Assembly: GCF_027563315.1 (NCBI RefSeq)
Contig: NZ_JAMKBJ010000001.1
Span: forward strand, 310,001 to 374,000
Direction of reading: 5' to 3'
DNA: 64,000 bases
Source of the DNA: Paenisporosarcina quisquiliarum
GTDB taxonomy: Bacteria > Bacillota > Bacilli > Bacillales_A > Planococcaceae
In this document: in pieces, positions 43,991 to 53,068 of the stretch
Position numbering within the stretch: position 1 is the first letter of the stretch
Layout of the letters: every line of letters begins with the position of its first letter
Position numbers and translations under genes: made by a program
Notes under the pieces: generated by a model
What the model saw: only the letters and a program-made list of their open reading frames with translations
What the model was told of the DNA's origin: nothing
Databases searched by the model: none

Positions 43991-45192
43991 GAGAAGTCCT
44001 TATAGTAGATGCTGTTAGAACACCTATCGGTAGATACAACGGTGCGTTAAAAGATGTACGCCCGGATGATTTAGGTGCGGTCGTGATCAAGGCACTTATT
44101 GAACGAAATCCAGCTATAGTCGCTTCAGAAATCGAAGAAGTGGTGTTAGGGAATGCCAATCAGGCAGGAGAAGATAACCGCAACGTGGCCCGTATGTCCG
44201 CATTGCTGGCGGGACTGCCGGTTGAAGTGGCTGGTACAACTATTAACCGCCTATGTGGTTCAGGACTTGATGCAGTTATGTATGCGGCAAGGGCTATTGC
44301 AGTCGGTGACGGGGATATTTACATTGCTGGCGGAACGGAAAGCATGACACGTGCACCGTTAGTCATGGCTAAACCATCTCAAGCGTTTCCTAGAGGAAAC
44401 ATGGAAATGATGGATACAACAATTGGCTGGCGTTTTACAAACAGCAAGCTAAAAGAAATGTACGGTACGGATTCTATGCCTGAAACAGCTGAAAATGTAG
44501 CACGACAGTACAATATTTCGCGTGAAAGTCAGGATCTGTTTGCTTATGAAAGTCAACGACGTGCGAAAAAAGCGTTGGACGAAAACCGGTTTGCGGATGA
44601 AATTGTGCCAGTTGTTTATATGGACCGAAAAGGGAATAAAGTAGTAGTGGATCAGGATGAACATCCTCGACCTGATACTACTTTGGAGAAACTCAAACAG
44701 CTGAAACCAATCTTTAAAGATGGCACAGTTACGGCCGGGAATGCATCAGGTGTCAATGACGGTGCGTCAGCTTTGTTGCTGATGAGTGCAGAAAAAGCGA
44801 AGGAATTGAACTTGCAACCTCTGGCTAAATATGTGGCAGGGGCTACAGCGGGTCTTGAACCAAATGTGATGGGCCTCGGTCCAATTTACGCTTCTAAAAA
44901 AGTTTTGGCTCGAACAGGGATGACTATAACGGATATCGGTCTGGTTGAACTAAATGAAGCGTTTGCCTCACAATCTCTTGAATGTATACGACAATTGGAA
45001 TTGGATGATAAAAAAGTGAATGTCAATGGCGGAGCTATCGCTTTTGGGCATCCACTCGGTGCAAGTGGAGCACGAATATTGACCACTCTTTTATATGAAA
45101 TGAAAAAGCAGAACGTTCAATATGGTTTGGCAACTATGTGTATAGGAGTAGGGCAAGGTATCGCTACTATTATTGAAAATGTAACGGAATAG
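43987..45192 (+). CDS. paaJ: Thiolase, PaaJ-like 3-oxoadipyl-CoA thiolase
   Basis: 401 residues from the ATG at 43987, overlapping the paaH stop. Active Cys in N-R-L-C-G-S-G-L-D (about 90), catalytic His in [14 protein letters not shown], and second Cys in M-C-I-G-V-G-Q-G. It cleaves 3-oxoadipyl-CoA (and 3-oxo-5,6-dehydrosuberyl-CoA) to acetyl-CoA units. Coupled to paaH. A GGCTGTCC/GGACAGC dyad follows downstream (45205-45258). Confidence 0.92.
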   Translation: MREVLIVDAVRTPIGRYNGALKDVRPDDLGAVVIKALIERNPAIVASEIEEVVLGNANQAGEDNRNVARMSALLAGLPVEVAGTTINRLCGSGLDAVMYAARAIAVGDGDIYIAGGTESMTRAPLVMAKPSQAFPRGNMEMMDTTIGWRFTNSKLKEMYGTDSMPETAENVARQYNISRESQDLFAYESQRRAKKALDENRFADEIVPVVYMDRKGNKVVVDQDEHPRPDTTLEKLKQLKPIFKDGTVTAGNASGVNDGASALLLMSAEKAKELNLQPLAKYVAGATAGLEPNVMGLGPIYASKKVLARTGMTITDIGLVELNEAFASQSLECIRQLELDDKKVNVNGGAIAFGHPLGASGARILTTLLYEMKKQNVQYGLATMCIGVGQGIATIIENVTE

Positions 45193-45279
45193 AATTATAA
45201 ATATGGCTGTCCCTCCAGAAATGATTCTTTAAATGAATTATTGCAGTAGTTGGACAGCTTTTAATGAAGGAGAGAACAT

Positions 45280-46056
45280 ATGGCATCGATTCTATATAGT
45301 AAAAACAATCATATTGCTTATGTCACGATAAACAGAGAACAAGCTTTGAATTGCTTTAATTTCGAAACACTTCAGGAATTACAGTCAGTAACAGATTCAA
45401 TTTCTCTAGATCCAGATGTGCGGGTTGTCATTTTTACAGGAGCAGGAGAGAAAGCATTCAGTGCTGGAGCGGATTTAAAAGAACGTAAAACATTGACAGA
45501 ATCGGAAGTGCGGAGAAATGTGAAAGCCATCCGCGATGTATTTAACAGCATCGCAAATCTACCTCAACCGACGATTGCTGCTGTGAATGGCTATGCGTTC
45601 GGTGGTGGATTTGAATTGATGATTGCATGTGATTTTTCGATTGCCGCACAAGATGTACAGATGGGTTTGACTGAAACGAGCTGGGCAATCATACCTGGAG
45701 CAGGAGGAACTCAACGTCTCCCAAGACTTGTTGGAGAAATGAAAGCGAAAGAACTGATATTTACCGCAAGAAAGTTCTCAGCACAAGAAGGTGTTAACCT
45801 TGGCATCGTATTAAAAGTGGTGAAGAAAGAACAGTTGCTTGAAACATGCGAACAGCTTGCTTACGACATGATGAAAAATGGACCCGTTGCGATTAAACAG
45901 GCGAAATATGCCATTACAAACGGCATGAACACGGACTTACAAACTGGACTGGCTATTGAATCAAAAGCATATGAATTGGTTATTCCCACTTCTGATCGTA
46001 TGGAAGCCTTAAACGCATTCAGTGAAAAGAGGAGCCCGGTATTCTCGGGGAATTAA
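45280..46056 (+). CDS. Enoyl-CoA hydratase (second PaaF-like paralogue)
   Basis: 258 residues, crotonase fold with F-S-A-G-A-D-L-K-E-R, F-G-G-G-F-E-L-M-I-A and I-I-P-G-A-G-G-T-Q-R-L-P. The catalytic Glu lies in G-L-T-E-T-S-W. It resembles YngF/methylglutaconyl-CoA hydratase-like members as well as PaaF. It sits alone between paaJ and paaX, behind AAGGAGAGAACAT. Its exact step is uncertain. Confidence 0.85.
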   Translation: MASILYSKNNHIAYVTINREQALNCFNFETLQELQSVTDSISLDPDVRVVIFTGAGEKAFSAGADLKERKTLTESEVRRNVKAIRDVFNSIANLPQPTIAAVNGYAFGGGFELMIACDFSIAAQDVQMGLTETSWAIIPGAGGTQRLPRLVGEMKAKELIFTARKFSAQEGVNLGIVLKVVKKEQLLETCEQLAYDMMKNGPVAIKQAKYAITNGMNTDLQTGLAIESKAYELVIPTSDRMEALNAFSEKRSPVFSGN

Positions 46057-46144
46057 TTTTCATTTTCTTAATATAACGATATAATGATATACAGCATATG
46101 AAATTGAAATATGTATAAGAGTGTAAAAGAAAGAGTGAAATAAA

Positions 46145-47023
46145 TTGGCAAACACACAATCCATGATATTTACAATATATGGTGATTATATTAGACATTA
46201 CGGAAATAAAATATGGATTGGCAGTTTAATTCGCCTATTAAAGGAATTCGGGCATAACGAACAATCCGTTCGTGTAGCGGTTTCCCGAATGATGAAGCAA
46301 GGATGGATTGAGTCTGAAAAAAAGGGCAATAAAAGTTATTACTTTTTAACTCCACGTGGCGAAGCCCGTATGGAGGAAGCTGCAGTCCGCATTTTCAAGT
46401 TAACACCAGACGATTGGGACGGAAAATGGCGTATGCTGATGTATACAATTCCTGAAGAGAAAAGACAAATTCGCGATGAACTTCGTAAAGAACTTTTATG
46501 GAGTGGCTTTGGTAGCTTTTCAAATGGTTGCTGGATTTCACCAAACAATCTTGAAAAAGAAGTAAACTTGCTTATTGAAAAGTACGAAATTCAACCTTAT
46601 GCTGATTTCTTCATCTCTTCATATAAAGGACCTCAAGCAGACAAATCACTCGTCGAAAAAAGCTGGCCTCTTCAAGAGATAGAAACTAAATATCAAGAGT
46701 TTATTGAGACTTATAGCAAGCAATTCATTGTTCATCAAAGCATGATGAATAAAGGTCAAATGACAGATGCGGAATGTTTTGTTGAACGGACGAAGCTCGT
46801 GCATGAATACCGCAAATTCCTTTTTGCGGATCCAGGATTACCGAAAGAATTGCTACCCGAAATTTGGAATGGACATCATGCTGCACTCTTGTTCGAGCAA
46901 TACTATAAACTGCTCGCTCAATCAGCAAGTCAGTTTTTCGAAGAGGTATTCCAAGAAGACAATGACATGCAGTGGAAAGACAAAGAATATGATGCTGATG
47001 ATCATCCATTAATGAGTGAATGA
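46145..47023 (+). CDS. paaX: PaaX family transcriptional repressor
   Basis: 292 residues with a TTG start preceded by a weak AAGAAAGAGTG site. The N-terminal winged helix (about 10-70) contains G-H-N-E-Q-S-V-R-V-A-V-S-R-M and K-G-N-K-S-Y-Y-F-L-T-P-R-G. The PaaX central and C-terminal domains follow, with W-R-M-L-M-Y-T-I-P-E-E and L-L-P-E-I-W-N-G. PaaX represses the paa genes until phenylacetyl-CoA binds. If the ligand is the same here, induction would be possible from phenylalanine via phenylpyruvate without free phenylacetate. Confidence 0.93.
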   Translation: MANTQSMIFTIYGDYIRHYGNKIWIGSLIRLLKEFGHNEQSVRVAVSRMMKQGWIESEKKGNKSYYFLTPRGEARMEEAAVRIFKLTPDDWDGKWRMLMYTIPEEKRQIRDELRKELLWSGFGSFSNGCWISPNNLEKEVNLLIEKYEIQPYADFFISSYKGPQADKSLVEKSWPLQEIETKYQEFIETYSKQFIVHQSMMNKGQMTDAECFVERTKLVHEYRKFLFADPGLPKELLPEIWNGHHAALLFEQYYKLLAQSASQFFEEVFQEDNDMQWKDKEYDADDHPLMSE

Positions 47024-47059
47024 ATAGCTAACGTTCGAACAAAGTATAAGTAAGTAATA

Positions 47060-47101
47060 GAAAAGACCAACAAATTGTAAAATGATTTGTTGGTCTTTTC
47101 T
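47060..47101. terminator. Bidirectional terminator paaX / hpaB
   Basis: AAAAGACCAACAAAT / ATTTGTTGGTCTTTT perfect 15-bp stem between convergent genes. Confidence 0.88.
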
Positions 47102-47149
47102 ATGATGTTTCAAAAAACGTACTTAATAGCTCAAAACTCTCCTCGACAT

Positions 47150-48607
47150 TTAACAGGTTCCTTCACTATTTATATCTAGAAATTCACAGACATTTTTCAC
47201 GTATTGCGCCTTTGGATACGTGTTGTATAAGGTACTAGACATACGTATAGGATCTCCAAAAAAGTACCGTTCGTATTGAATTTGTCTGGTGCCGAATGAA
47301 CTCATCGTCAAATCCCAAGCCAACCGGAATATCTTTATACGCTCTTCGGCAGTTCTGTCTGAACCTTGAAGATAATGGTTAATATTAGAGCCAATTGAAG
47401 AATTAATTGCTTTTTCAGTGGGCAAAGTCACCATACCGCTAGCACCAATTATTTGGATGATTTCACAAAATCGTGGATATATGTTAGGAAAAATATTACT
47501 GGCAATTTGAAGAGGAGGTAGGTGTGGACGCATTGTACCGAATTCATCTAATTCGCTGTTTTGCTCAGATTTCTCAAGAAGAGCCTTCATGGTTTCAAGT
47601 CCAATGATAAATTCTGATATTTTTTCATGAATATGTTGATATTCTCCTACATCAATGGTCTCCACAAGAAGTTGAGCAATCCCTAACATAAATTCGGATT
47701 TAACAATTTGTCTGGTTATGGTTTGATGTAATGCAAAACAATGAAAGGAACTTTTTAATAGGAAGTTGACCGATGCTTCAATATTTCCATAATAGAATAC
47801 GCGGTTCCAAGGGACTAAAACATCATCAAAGACAACAAGAGAATCCATTTCTTCGAATCGTGAACTAAGTGGGTGATTAAAAGTGGAATCGCCACCCACA
47901 AAAGATTCCCTGCAGATAAATTTTAACCCTGGCGTATCGGATGGAATCGAGAAAGCATATGCTTCATCCTCTTCCAAGAAAAAATTTGGGGTACTAAAGA
48001 CGAGGACTTCATCCGTTAAACCTCCTTGGGTAGCTAGTAGACGTGCACCTTTTATGACTAACCCTTGCTCGTTGTGATCAATGACTTTGGCTGCAATTGG
48101 TTCCTTTGAGGTATTATAATTAAATAAAGAACGGTTCACTTGAGGGGTTACAAATGTGTGAGTGAATGTTAGGTCTTTACTCATGGCTGATTCATAAACA
48201 GATTGAATGTTCTCGGGGAAACACTTTTCTTTTCCTTTTAAAAATGAAGCAGAAGAAGCAAAAGCCATGATAACCGAGTTGATATAATCTGGACTTCTCC
48301 CCATCATCCCTTTGGTCTGTCTTGCCCAATGTTCCATCATTTTTCTTCTCTTCACAATATCTTCTTTTGTTTTAGGCTTTAAATATGAAAGACCTGTTGG
48401 TTTATTGGTATCAGGTGAAATAAACGTTAATTCATTTGCAAGACTGGGATCCAGTTGCAGGTCATACAAAGATGCTTTTGTCTTTAGAATACCCTTAAAC
48501 GCAGGATGCTCTGAAAGCTTGCCAGTAATCATTTCTCCATCGAACCATATTTCGCTTTTCAATTGGTCCAAACGGTCAATTAATGCCTTTCCATTAACTG
48601 CTCCCAT
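47150..48607 (-). CDS. hpaB: 4-hydroxyphenylacetate 3-monooxygenase oxygenase component (HpaB family)
   Basis: 485 residues from the ATG at 48607 (AGGAGTGAAATA upstream); the longer TTG start at 48628 has no ribosome site. Two-component flavin monooxygenase fold with the acyl-CoA-dehydrogenase-like helices. Landmarks are M-G-R-S-P-D-Y-I-N (about 103-111), T-F-V-T-P-Q-V-N-R-S, V-F-D-D-V-L-V-P-W-N-R-V-F and Y-L-Q-G-S-D-R-T-A-E-E-R. It uses reduced FAD from a separate reductase (HpaC), which is not in the window, to hydroxylate 4-hydroxyphenylacetate or a related phenol such as an arylpyruvate product. It lies inside the aromatic island. Confidence 0.88.
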   Translation of the reverse strand: MGAVNGKALIDRLDQLKSEIWFDGEMITGKLSEHPAFKGILKTKASLYDLQLDPSLANELTFISPDTNKPTGLSYLKPKTKEDIVKRRKMMEHWARQTKGMMGRSPDYINSVIMAFASSASFLKGKEKCFPENIQSVYESAMSKDLTFTHTFVTPQVNRSLFNYNTSKEPIAAKVIDHNEQGLVIKGARLLATQGGLTDEVLVFSTPNFFLEEDEAYAFSIPSDTPGLKFICRESFVGGDSTFNHPLSSRFEEMDSLVVFDDVLVPWNRVFYYGNIEASVNFLLKSSFHCFALHQTITRQIVKSEFMLGIAQLLVETIDVGEYQHIHEKISEFIIGLETMKALLEKSEQNSELDEFGTMRPHLPPLQIASNIFPNIYPRFCEIIQIIGASGMVTLPTEKAINSSIGSNINHYLQGSDRTAEERIKIFRLAWDLTMSSFGTRQIQYERYFFGDPIRMSSTLYNTYPKAQYVKNVCEFLDINSEGTC

Positions 48608-49056
48608 TATTTCACTCCTATTGGTCAATCCAAAATGAAATCAATTTATTATATTCATCATTTTTGAATGGTGCCCAGTTTGTGGAGTTTTTTATTTGTA
48701 ATTGCACAAATAGAATCATTTCTTTTATTAAAAGATGCAGTTCTGGAATTTTTTAAAAAGGCAGGGAAGTGACCAAATCGAACTAAGAGAAGGTACCGAG
48801 CGAGCGTAAGGCTGTAATTGATATAGGAGAATCGGGGCAAGATTCGAAACGAAGCCTGTGGGATACAATTGCAAAAACGATTAAGAAACTGGCATTCCTA
48901 CGACCATAACGATAAAAAATAAAACTACCCTTTTATCAGAGAGTAGTCTTGTTTTTGTATTTCTTATAATTGCGTATTAAGAGTCGATTCGTGTTTTATA
49001 AGCGTGAACCACTTTGCTTGATACCTTAACATACTTTAGCTGTCATATGGTCAAAA
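48608..49056. other. Gene-free stretch upstream of hpaB
   Basis: The first 100 nt should hold the hpaB promoter on the minus strand, but no convincing motif is visible. A minus-strand 60-codon frame (48658-48840) lacks a ribosome site and family match. A dyad at 48920-48950 (ACTAC ... GTAGT with a T-rich tail on minus) may end the upstream anti-sigma gene. Confidence 0.5.
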
Positions 49057-49734
49057 CTAATTTATAATCTGTTCCCACTTTGGAAAATCTGGATTTTCCA
49101 AGAGGTCCTTTCCACCACGTATAAGATATAAGTAAAGATCCTCGTTCGGAACATTTGTTGTTGCCTTTAATAACTGACCCGTCTCCTTCGAGTAAAAAAA
49201 ACGATCGTTATTAACATCTGTCGTAGTTTTAAATTTAAATCCAGCGTAGTCCTTAAACATTTGGTCAAAGTAATTCTTATCCACTTTCTCTAATAATATC
49301 CAATCTAATTTATCTTCATAAAAAAAGAATCTCGCCAGCTCATCATAAACCATGACGAAGTCTGCACCACTGCCATCCTCTTGTTGGATTTTATAATTTT
49401 CTCCTAAAAGTTCTATTACTCTTGATTGTGAGTCACCTAACGTAACTCCATGAAGATAAAATAACCCTTGTTCTTCGGTGAATGTAGGCTGTTCTAAATC
49501 TAAAAGTACTTCGGTTACTTTGTTTATTTCGGTTGCAGGCTGTCGTTCATTTTCAATCGATATTTGGTTTAAAACGAAAAGCGTAGAGCCTATCGTTAAA
49601 ATAGCGGATATCAATACATATCGCCATTTATGTTTTGGTTTTCTTGAGTTAGTTTCTATCGCATTTACTACGTTTCGCATAACACGGTGTTTACTGTCGG
49701 TTAAATCTTTCACTTCACGTAGATAATTACTCAT
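49057..49734 (-). CDS. Single-pass membrane protein, probable anti-sigma factor
   Basis: 225 residues. A basic cytoplasmic segment (1-38), one membrane helix (about 39-57) and an extracellular domain (58-225) with L-E-Q-P-T-F-T-E-E-Q and a compact beta/alpha C-terminus. It overlaps the ECF sigma gene by 8 nt (ATGAGTAA), the classic arrangement of a co-expressed membrane anti-sigma factor. The N-terminal segment lacks the zinc H-x-x-x-C-x-x-C motif. The function is inferred from context; the extracellular part could sense envelope stress or a ligand. Confidence 0.7.
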   Translation of the reverse strand: MSNYLREVKDLTDSKHRVMRNVVNAIETNSRKPKHKWRYVLISAILTIGSTLFVLNQISIENERQPATEINKVTEVLLDLEQPTFTEEQGLFYLHGVTLGDSQSRVIELLGENYKIQQEDGSGADFVMVYDELARFFFYEDKLDWILLEKVDKNYFDQMFKDYAGFKFKTTTDVNNDRFFYSKETGQLLKATTNVPNEDLYLYLIRGGKDLLENPDFPKWEQIIN

Positions 49735-50245
49735 TTAAAAGCGCCTCCCATTCTATTCCTTTCAGTCGGTTTCTTAATAGTTCTTTACCACGCCTTAATC
49801 GAGTTTTTACTGTACTTTCTGGAATAGTTAAGATATGGGCAACTTCCGTAATCGTCATTTCATTAAAATAAAAATAAATGAGAACTTCTCGATGTTTTAA
49901 CGGTAATTCAAGAATTGCTTCTCCAATCATTGCTTCCTCGTCTTTTCTTACCAATTCGTCCAAATTCCTTTTACCAGCTTGTGAGAATAATCTGTTCTGT
50001 AGTTGGATTTTTCTATTGGTCCAACTTTTCAAATAATCTTTGCTTTTGTTCACAGTCATTTGGGTTAAATAAGCTTTTAACTCACCACGTTCTTCATAAT
50101 TATGCTGATTGTTATAAAATTTTATGAATACTTCTTGTACAATGTCCTCTGCAGCTTGTAGATCCTTAACATAGTAATAAGCTAATCGTATTAAGAACTC
50201 TGTATACTCAAACATTAAATCTTTCAAGTCATTAATATTGAACAA
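49727..50245 (-). CDS. ECF RNA polymerase sigma factor
   Basis: 172 residues with a TTG start after AAGGAGTGAGAT. Sigma region 2 (about 10-75) has the D-I-V-Q-E-V-F-I-K-F -10 recognition helix. A variable linker precedes region 4 (about 110-160), with L-P-L-K-H-R-E-V-L-I-Y-F-Y-F-N-E-M-T-I and the helix-turn-helix I-P-E-S-T-V-K-T-R-L-R-R-G. No region 1 or 3. Coupled with the downstream membrane protein. A short CCAAAC/GTTTGG dyad lies upstream near 50281-50299, but I see no clean ECF promoter. Target genes unknown. Confidence 0.9.
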   Translation of the reverse strand: MFNINDLKDLMFEYTEFLIRLAYYYVKDLQAAEDIVQEVFIKFYNNQHNYEERGELKAYLTQMTVNKSKDYLKSWTNRKIQLQNRLFSQAGKRNLDELVRKDEEAMIGEAILELPLKHREVLIYFYFNEMTITEVAHILTIPESTVKTRLRRGKELLRNRLKGIEWEALLNE

Positions 50246-50524
50246 AATCTCACTCCTTTCAGTACATGTTAAACGAGTGCCAAACCATTAAAGTTTGGAT
50301 TTTTAAAAATTTCTGCGTTTTCTTTAATCCTTCGTGACCACCCGAATTTTCATTTTTGAGATAAACGCCATAAATAATTAGGTTTTAATGTTTTTTTGTA
50401 GTCTAAAGGGATGAAAGAAGGATTAATATTATTATTGTTGAACTTATTGAACTATCGAGTCAGGTTTGTTTTAAAAAAGTGCTAGTTATCTTTAATAATG
50501 GGTTATTCAATTGGAGGAAAGTAT

Positions 50525-50920
50525 ATGGCTTTAAATAAATTGAGATTTATTATCGTTTTTATAAGCTTATTTTTGATTGTTGGTTGTCAATCAGAAGTTC
50601 AACATGAGGCAATGACATTTCAAGAAATTTATCCTGCAAATCTTTCAGATGTGACAAAAATTGAAATCAGACACGGTGGTGGAGAACTAAAGACGATAAC
50701 AGATGTTGAGATTATTGATGACTGGTTAAACAGTATAAAGGAAATTACTTTTGAACCTGATGAAAACCAAGAAGGCAGAGTCGGTTATACATATTCAGTA
50801 AAAATTTTCGAGAAAAGAGACGTGAAAATGTATTTTGACACATCAAAAATTAATGATTTTTATTATTTACCAAACAACCAAATAATGAAGCGAATAGAAC
50901 ATCTATTTAATGAAAGTTAA
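50525..50920 (+). CDS. Small lipoprotein, function unknown
   Basis: 131 residues from the ATG at 50525 (GGAGGAAAGTAT upstream). Signal peptide with lipobox L-I-V-G-C (Cys about 21), then a small beta-rich domain containing K-I-E-I-R-H-G-G-G-E-L-K-T-I-T-D and Y-S-V-K-I-F-E-K-R. Divergent from the ECF sigma operon, so possibly part of its regulon (inference). No recognised family. Confidence 0.75.
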   Translation: MALNKLRFIIVFISLFLIVGCQSEVQHEAMTFQEIYPANLSDVTKIEIRHGGGELKTITDVEIIDDWLNSIKEITFEPDENQEGRVGYTYSVKIFEKRDVKMYFDTSKINDFYYLPNNQIMKRIEHLFNES

Positions 50921-51012
50921 AATGGCCAGGACTGTGCGGGTAGTATTTTTTGATTAATCATCCAAGCAAAGGAGGTCTTCCGCCTAAGAACGTTTTCTTT
51001 TAATAACAGAAA

Positions 51013-51046
51013 AAGCACCGCAAATAAAATACGGTGCTAAAAAAAT
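51013..51046. terminator. Bidirectional terminator (lipoprotein / gamma-CA)
   Basis: AGCACCG / CGGTGCT stem with an 11-12-nt A-rich loop and A/T runs on both sides. Confidence 0.75.
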
Positions 51047-51103
51047 TATTAAGTAATGTTTTTTAGTCATGCAACATGAACCCTTTGGGAACCCGATTTT
51101 CAT

Positions 51104-51631
51104 TTATTCAGTATCAGCGTTTTGCAGAATCTCTCGGTAATCGTATCCTTTTTGTACATACGTATCAATGGAGAGTTGAATCATTTCAAGATCTTTCTCA
51201 TTCAGTTCTCTTACTACTTTTCCTGGTGATCCAACAACGAGTGATCTTGGTGGAATTTTTTTGCCCGGAGGAATTAATGTATTGGCACCAATGATGCATT
51301 CTTCCCCAATTTCAGCGTGATCGAGAATAGTGGAACCCATCCCAATAATCGAACGTCTTCCAACTTTGCAGCCGTGTAAAATAACATTATGGCCAACGGT
51401 TACTTCATCTTCAACCATGACTGGCGCATCTTCATATAAATGAATCGTTGAATTGTCCTGAATACTGCATCTTTTTCCAATCGAAATAAGTCCTTCATCG
51501 CCACGCAAGACTGCATTGAACCAAATGGTCGATTCTTCTCCTACTTGAACTTCACCGATTAGTTTAGCTCCTGGTGCCACGAAAACGGTAGAATGAATTT
51601 CTGGCGTTTTCCCTTTAAACGGAATAATCAA
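51104..51631 (-). CDS. Gamma-carbonic-anhydrase-like hexapeptide protein (PaaY/YtoA-like)
   Basis: 175 residues, TTG start behind GGGGG. Left-handed beta-helix with repeating hexapeptides (I-x-x-G) and a C-terminal helix. Metal-binding His residues appear in T-V-G-H-N-V-I-L-H-G (about 90-98), with another in S-T-I-H-L. Homologues are gamma-class carbonic anhydrases and the thioesterase PaaY, which in some paa clusters hydrolyses stalled CoA intermediates. Location in the aromatic island makes a PaaY-like role possible, but housekeeping YtoA homologues look the same. Confidence 0.82.
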   Translation of the reverse strand: MIIPFKGKTPEIHSTVFVAPGAKLIGEVQVGEESTIWFNAVLRGDEGLISIGKRCSIQDNSTIHLYEDAPVMVEDEVTVGHNVILHGCKVGRRSIIGMGSTILDHAEIGEECIIGANTLIPPGKKIPPRSLVVGSPGKVVRELNEKDLEMIQLSIDTYVQKGYDYREILQNADTE

Positions 51632-51712
51632 AATAATACCCCCAATACAAATTAACGCAATTGTCTTTCAACTAGTATTACTATAACATATTCTAGTAGA
51701 GGTGAATGAAAA

Positions 51713-52678
51713 ATGAAATATGTTTGTGAGATGTTACAAATTAATTACCCAATTATCCAGGGGGGGATGGGGAATATTAGTAATGCCCAGTTAACTTCCG
51801 CAGTGTCTGAAGCAGGAGGTCTAGGTACAATCGGATGCGGTACGATGACACCTGATGAAGTCGAACAAATCATTCTTCAAACGAAGAAACTGACCGATAA
51901 GAACTTTGCGATTAACATCGCCATTAATGTCTCACCATATACAAAAGAACTTATTGATCTTGTCATCAAATATCGTATTCCGATTGTTTCCCTGTCAGCC
52001 GGTAACCCCGTTCCTTTTATTCCGACTTTACATGAAAATGGCGTAAAAGTGATTGTACTTGTAGCATCAGTAAAACATGCTCAAAAAGCGGAGGCTGCTG
52101 GGGCAGATATTCTTGTTGCGGAAGGTTTCGAAGCTGCTGGAATCAACTCCAGTCTTGAATTGACTACATTCACACTTATCCCTCAAATCGTAAAGAATGT
52201 CAAACTACCAGTGATTGCTGCTGGGGGGATCGGTGACGGAAAAGGTTTTGCTGCGGCACTTATGTTAGGAGCAAGTGGTGTACAAATCGGTACACGATTA
52301 ATAGCCACAAAAGAAGCGCCGTTCCACGACAATTATAAGCAAAGCTTAGTGAATGCCAGTGATACTGAAACCATCATTGTAGGACGTAGCGTTGGAATGC
52401 TAAGAAGAATGTTGAAGACACCATATTCAATGAAACTTGAAGAGAATGAAAGGGAAGGCATGACGCTCGTTCAATATGGTGAAATGACGACAGAAAAGAA
52501 ACACGTTATGGGTGCTGTCGAAGGTGACTTGGAAAATGGTTTTATTAATAGTGGACAAATCGCAGGATTAATCGATGAGATTTCGAGTGTCAAAGACTTG
52601 TTTGAAAAGATGATGAAAGATGCCAACCTTCAAATGTGCAAAACTTCGCGTGAGCTTGAATTATTAATGAAGAAATAA
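51713..52678 (+). CDS. Nitronate monooxygenase / FabK-like flavoprotein
   Basis: 321 residues, FMN TIM barrel. The pattern I-I-Q-G-G-M-G-N-I-S, the loop A-A-G-G-I-G-D-G-K-G-F-A-A-A-L (phosphate-binding) and G-V-Q-I-G-T-R belong to the 2-nitropropane dioxygenase/nitronate monooxygenase family, which also includes enoyl-ACP reductase FabK. The true reaction is not evident. It follows the gamma-CA divergently, with ATG after AGAGGTGAATGAAAA. Not obviously co-transcribed with the dehydrogenase genes 390 nt on. Confidence 0.82.
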   Translation: MKYVCEMLQINYPIIQGGMGNISNAQLTSAVSEAGGLGTIGCGTMTPDEVEQIILQTKKLTDKNFAINIAINVSPYTKELIDLVIKYRIPIVSLSAGNPVPFIPTLHENGVKVIVLVASVKHAQKAEAAGADILVAEGFEAAGINSSLELTTFTLIPQIVKNVKLPVIAAGGIGDGKGFAAALMLGASGVQIGTRLIATKEAPFHDNYKQSLVNASDTETIIVGRSVGMLRRMLKTPYSMKLEENEREGMTLVQYGEMTTEKKHVMGAVEGDLENGFINSGQIAGLIDEISSVKDLFEKMMKDANLQMCKTSRELELLMKK

Positions 52679-53068
52679 ATATCTGATCCATTTCTATTGA
52701 AACAAATTAGTGGGAATGAGACTTTTAGGCAAGAGCCCCTTTCAGGTTAATCGACTTGGAAGGGCTCTATCTTTATGGGTATTTATCTATTTCATGAGCA
52801 ACTTTAACGTGGCAAAAAAGTCGTTTATAACTAAGTTTCTATTAATTCCAAAAATAAAGAGTTTTCCAATTATTGTGTTGACTATAATATTACGTTTTGA
52901 TAATATTACGTTGAAATAGTGTTATACGATAAAACCTGTCATACACTATATGAATGAAAAGAAATTAATTTTAACCATAAAAATATTTTGTAAACTGAAT
53001 AGAAGTCGTTTCATCTTTTACATAAAAAAGCACTTAAATTTTATGTGAATCCTGAGGGGGATTGATTG
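52679..53068. other. Intergenic region before the first phenylalanine dehydrogenase gene
   Basis: Contains an imperfect hairpin with arms AGAGCCCCTT and AAGGGCTCT (52733-52772). A candidate promoter TTGACT - 17 nt - TAATAT lies around 52876-52904, with a weak -10. The rest is AT-rich. No riboswitch or T-box core is recognised. A 69-codon frame (52710-52919) spans the hairpin and is not called. Confidence 0.45.

Noticed and set aside
48658-48840. 60-codon minus-strand frame upstream of hpaB
   Set aside because: No ribosome site, no family resemblance, and low-complexity composition; more likely non-coding.
52710-52919. 69-codon frame after the nitronate monooxygenase gene
   Set aside because: It spans a hairpin, has no clear ribosome site, and its C-terminal half is an AT-rich hydrophobic run typical of chance frames.
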